A DNA stretch of 64,000 nt, taken from NCBI RefSeq assembly GCF_002252525.1, contig NZ_NNRM01000006.1:186001-250000 (forward strand), written 5' to 3'. The DNA is from Brucella pseudogrignonensis (lineage in GTDB: Bacteria > Pseudomonadota > Alphaproteobacteria > Rhizobiales > Rhizobiaceae). The notes beneath the pieces are model-generated. The model saw only the letters and a list, made by a program, of their open reading frames with translations. It was not told the DNA's origin and did not search any database. Numbering within the stretch: position 1 is the first letter of the stretch; every line of letters starts with the position of its first letter. The position numbers and the translations under genes are program-made. This document shows, in pieces, positions 62,719-64,000 of the stretch.

Positions 62719-63893
62719 GCACGCTTGTCCTTCGCGATATCAGCAAGTCTTACGGCAACAATCAGATCCTTGACGGTATTTCCATTGAGGCCGCAGAAGG
62801 CGAGTTTATTGCACTCGTGGGTCCGTCAGGTTGTGGCAAGAGCACGTTGCTGCGCATTCTAGCAGGCCTTGATCACGCCGATGAAGGCAGCATTGCCATT
62901 GCCGGACGCGATATCACAGGCGCCCATCCTGCTGACCGCAACATGGCGATGGTCTTTCAATCCTATGCACTTTATCCGCATTTAACGGCGGCGCAGAACA
63001 TCGCGGTTCCTCTTGCCATGCGCGATATGACCACTCTGGAACGCTTTCCACTGGTCGGCGTACTCGTTCCGGGGCAACGCAAGAAGCGAGCAGCCATCCA
63101 AAAGCAGGTCAAAGCGACAGCGACCAGCCTTAAAATCGATCATCTGCTTGATCGCAAGCCGGGCCAAATGTCGGGTGGCCAGCGCCAGCGTGTTGCGCTT
63201 GCCCGTGCTCTTGTCCGTCAGCCCGGCGCGTTTCTAATGGATGAGCCGCTGTCCAACCTCGACGCCAATCTGCGTGTTCACACCCGGGCGGAAATCGTGG
63301 AGCTACATCGCCGCGCCGGCGTGCCGACAATCTATGTAACGCACGATCAGGCTGAAGCGCTGAGCATGGCCGACCGTGTGGCTGTCATGATGGGCGGTAA
63401 GCTACTGCAGATTGATACGCCAACTGCGATCTATAATGATCCAAAACATATTGAAGTCGCTCAGTTTATCGGCACACCGCGCATCAATATCCTTGACGCT
63501 CTGGTGAGCGACAATGGCATCGTCCATTTTGCTGGCCGCGCGATACTGCAAGGCATCGCGGCACATTCTGGCACGCAAATCCGCGTCGGCATCAGGCCCG
63601 AACATTTCCGCATCGTTCCACACGACAGAACCGGTATCACTGCCACGGTTTCGCGGATTGAGTTCCTGGGCTCGGAAGTGTTGATCTATGTAAAAGCTCC
63701 CGGCGCGTCACAGGATCTCACAGTCAAGCTTGATCCCGCGAACGCAAAACATATTGCAGCGGGCCTCGCCGTTGGCCTGCATTTTGATGCAGACAACGCC
63801 TATCTTTTTGGCGACGACGGTCTGCGTCTGCGTCAACCCGCCGGGAATGCAATACAACTTGCCCCGCGGGAAAAGGCGCCAGCTCATGTCTGA
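62715..63893 (+). CDS. ABC transporter ATP-binding protein, UgpC/MalK type
   Basis: A 392-residue ATPase of the sugar and glycerol-3-phosphate import class. Walker A GPSGCGKST, the Q-loop FQSYALYPHLT, signature MSGGQRQRVAL, Walker B FLMDEPLSNLD and His loop TVTHDQ-type VTHDQAEAL are all intact, and a MalK-type OB domain occupies the last 140 residues (GIRPEHFRIV). An extra segment of about 20 residues (ERFPLVGVLVPGQRKKRA) sits before the signature, where MalK/UgpC proteins usually have none. It starts with GTG, overlapping the phosphodiesterase stop. Operon position suggests import of a phospho-compound (inference). Confidence 0.9.
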   Translation: MSTLVLRDISKSYGNNQILDGISIEAAEGEFIALVGPSGCGKSTLLRILAGLDHADEGSIAIAGRDITGAHPADRNMAMVFQSYALYPHLTAAQNIAVPLAMRDMTTLERFPLVGVLVPGQRKKRAAIQKQVKATATSLKIDHLLDRKPGQMSGGQRQRVALARALVRQPGAFLMDEPLSNLDANLRVHTRAEIVELHRRAGVPTIYVTHDQAEALSMADRVAVMMGGKLLQIDTPTAIYNDPKHIEVAQFIGTPRINILDALVSDNGIVHFAGRAILQGIAAHSGTQIRVGIRPEHFRIVPHDRTGITATVSRIEFLGSEVLIYVKAPGASQDLTVKLDPANAKHIAAGLAVGLHFDADNAYLFGDDGLRLRQPAGNAIQLAPREKAPAHV

Positions 63894-64000
63894 CGCCGCT
63901 CTTCCTCACACGGGTTTAACCAACGCTCGCACGGCTGCAGAAAAGGCACGCCGGCGTGAAGAACGCCTTGCCTGGAAGCTTGCGGCACCGGCCATTCTCC
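63886..64000 (+). CDS. N-terminus of an ABC transporter permease, UgpA/MalF type (partial)
   Basis: The first 38 codons of a gene running off the window. A polar basic N-terminus (AEKARRREERLAWKL) leads into a hydrophobic helix (AAPAIL), the start typical of MalF/UgpA-type permeases. It overlaps the ATPase gene by 8 nt, so it belongs to the same operon. The rest of the transporter should lie just outside the window. Confidence 0.75.
   Translation, partial: MSDAALPHTGLTNARTAAEKARRREERLAWKLAAPAIL

Overview
The window looks like the chromosome of an alphaproteobacterium of the order Hyphomicrobiales (Rhizobiales), most likely family Brucellaceae (Brucella/Ochrobactrum group). The grounds are an alphaproteobacterial RNase P RNA, the gene order rpoD - dnaG - yqeY - carA - carB, rhizobial-type betaine lipid genes, choloylglycine hydrolases, an IalB-family protein, and short intergenic repeats of a kind I associate with this family. 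Taxonomy is inferred from protein and RNA families, not from a search. I see no transposase, integrase, prophage or CRISPR array.

Layout. 0-4.9 kb: end of a transporter gene, an SDR oxidoreductase, rnpB, then a leftward block of cell-wall genes (lytic transglycosylase; AmiD-type amidase overlapping a TerB/DnaJ protein) and two small lipoproteins. 5-9.6 kb: btaA-btaB (phosphorus-free betaine lipid synthesis) with an upstream Pho-box-like array, a GH25 lysozyme and an MltB-type transglycosylase. 9.6-20.5 kb: a permease, a 28-residue membrane peptide, an ArsR-methyltransferase/metF operon with a palindromic operator, an MFS transporter, tam, ettA, a hydrolase, and a GT2/LAB_N pair resembling the RgtE/RgtF lipid-A galacturonic acid system. 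20.5-28.6 kb: ugd, a lyxose isomerase, a Rieske oxygenase/reductase pair of GbcAB type, pncA and a DUF475 membrane protein with a structured leader. 28.6-38.6 kb: an envelope and secretion region with two choloylglycine-hydrolase-family enzymes, an outer-membrane barrel, a secreted protein with a possible Cys-His-Asp triad, IalB, an M28-peptidase autotransporter, tRNA(CAU) and a SIMPL protein. 38.6-54.1 kb: small conserved proteins and housekeeping genes (rpoD, dnaG, a Na/Pi cotransporter, yqeY, carA, a zinc metallopeptidase, carB). 54.1-61.3 kb: an ABC-type protein with a degenerate ATPase, palindromic repeats, cspA, a TetR/NmrA/DUF1772 locus, a GST and an aminotransferase. 61.3-64 kb: an sRNA of probable alpha-r14 type and the start of an operon with a PlcP-like phosphodiesterase and a sugar-phosphate-type ABC transporter.

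The most coherent system is phosphate-starvation lipid remodelling. Three separate loci (btaAB, the Na/Pi cotransporter, and the PlcP-like/ABC operon) each carry an upstream array of CTGTCAT-like heptamers repeating every 11 bp, which is the architecture of a PhoB box. In Sinorhizobium meliloti, PlcP releases diacylglycerol from phosphatidylcholine and BtaA/BtaB convert it to the phosphorus-free lipid DGTS. This window appears to hold both halves plus two uptake systems under one regulator. Other items worth attention are a repeat family whose copies coincide with gene stop codons, an ABC protein that has lost all of its main catalytic residues, and an unannotated-size membrane peptide.
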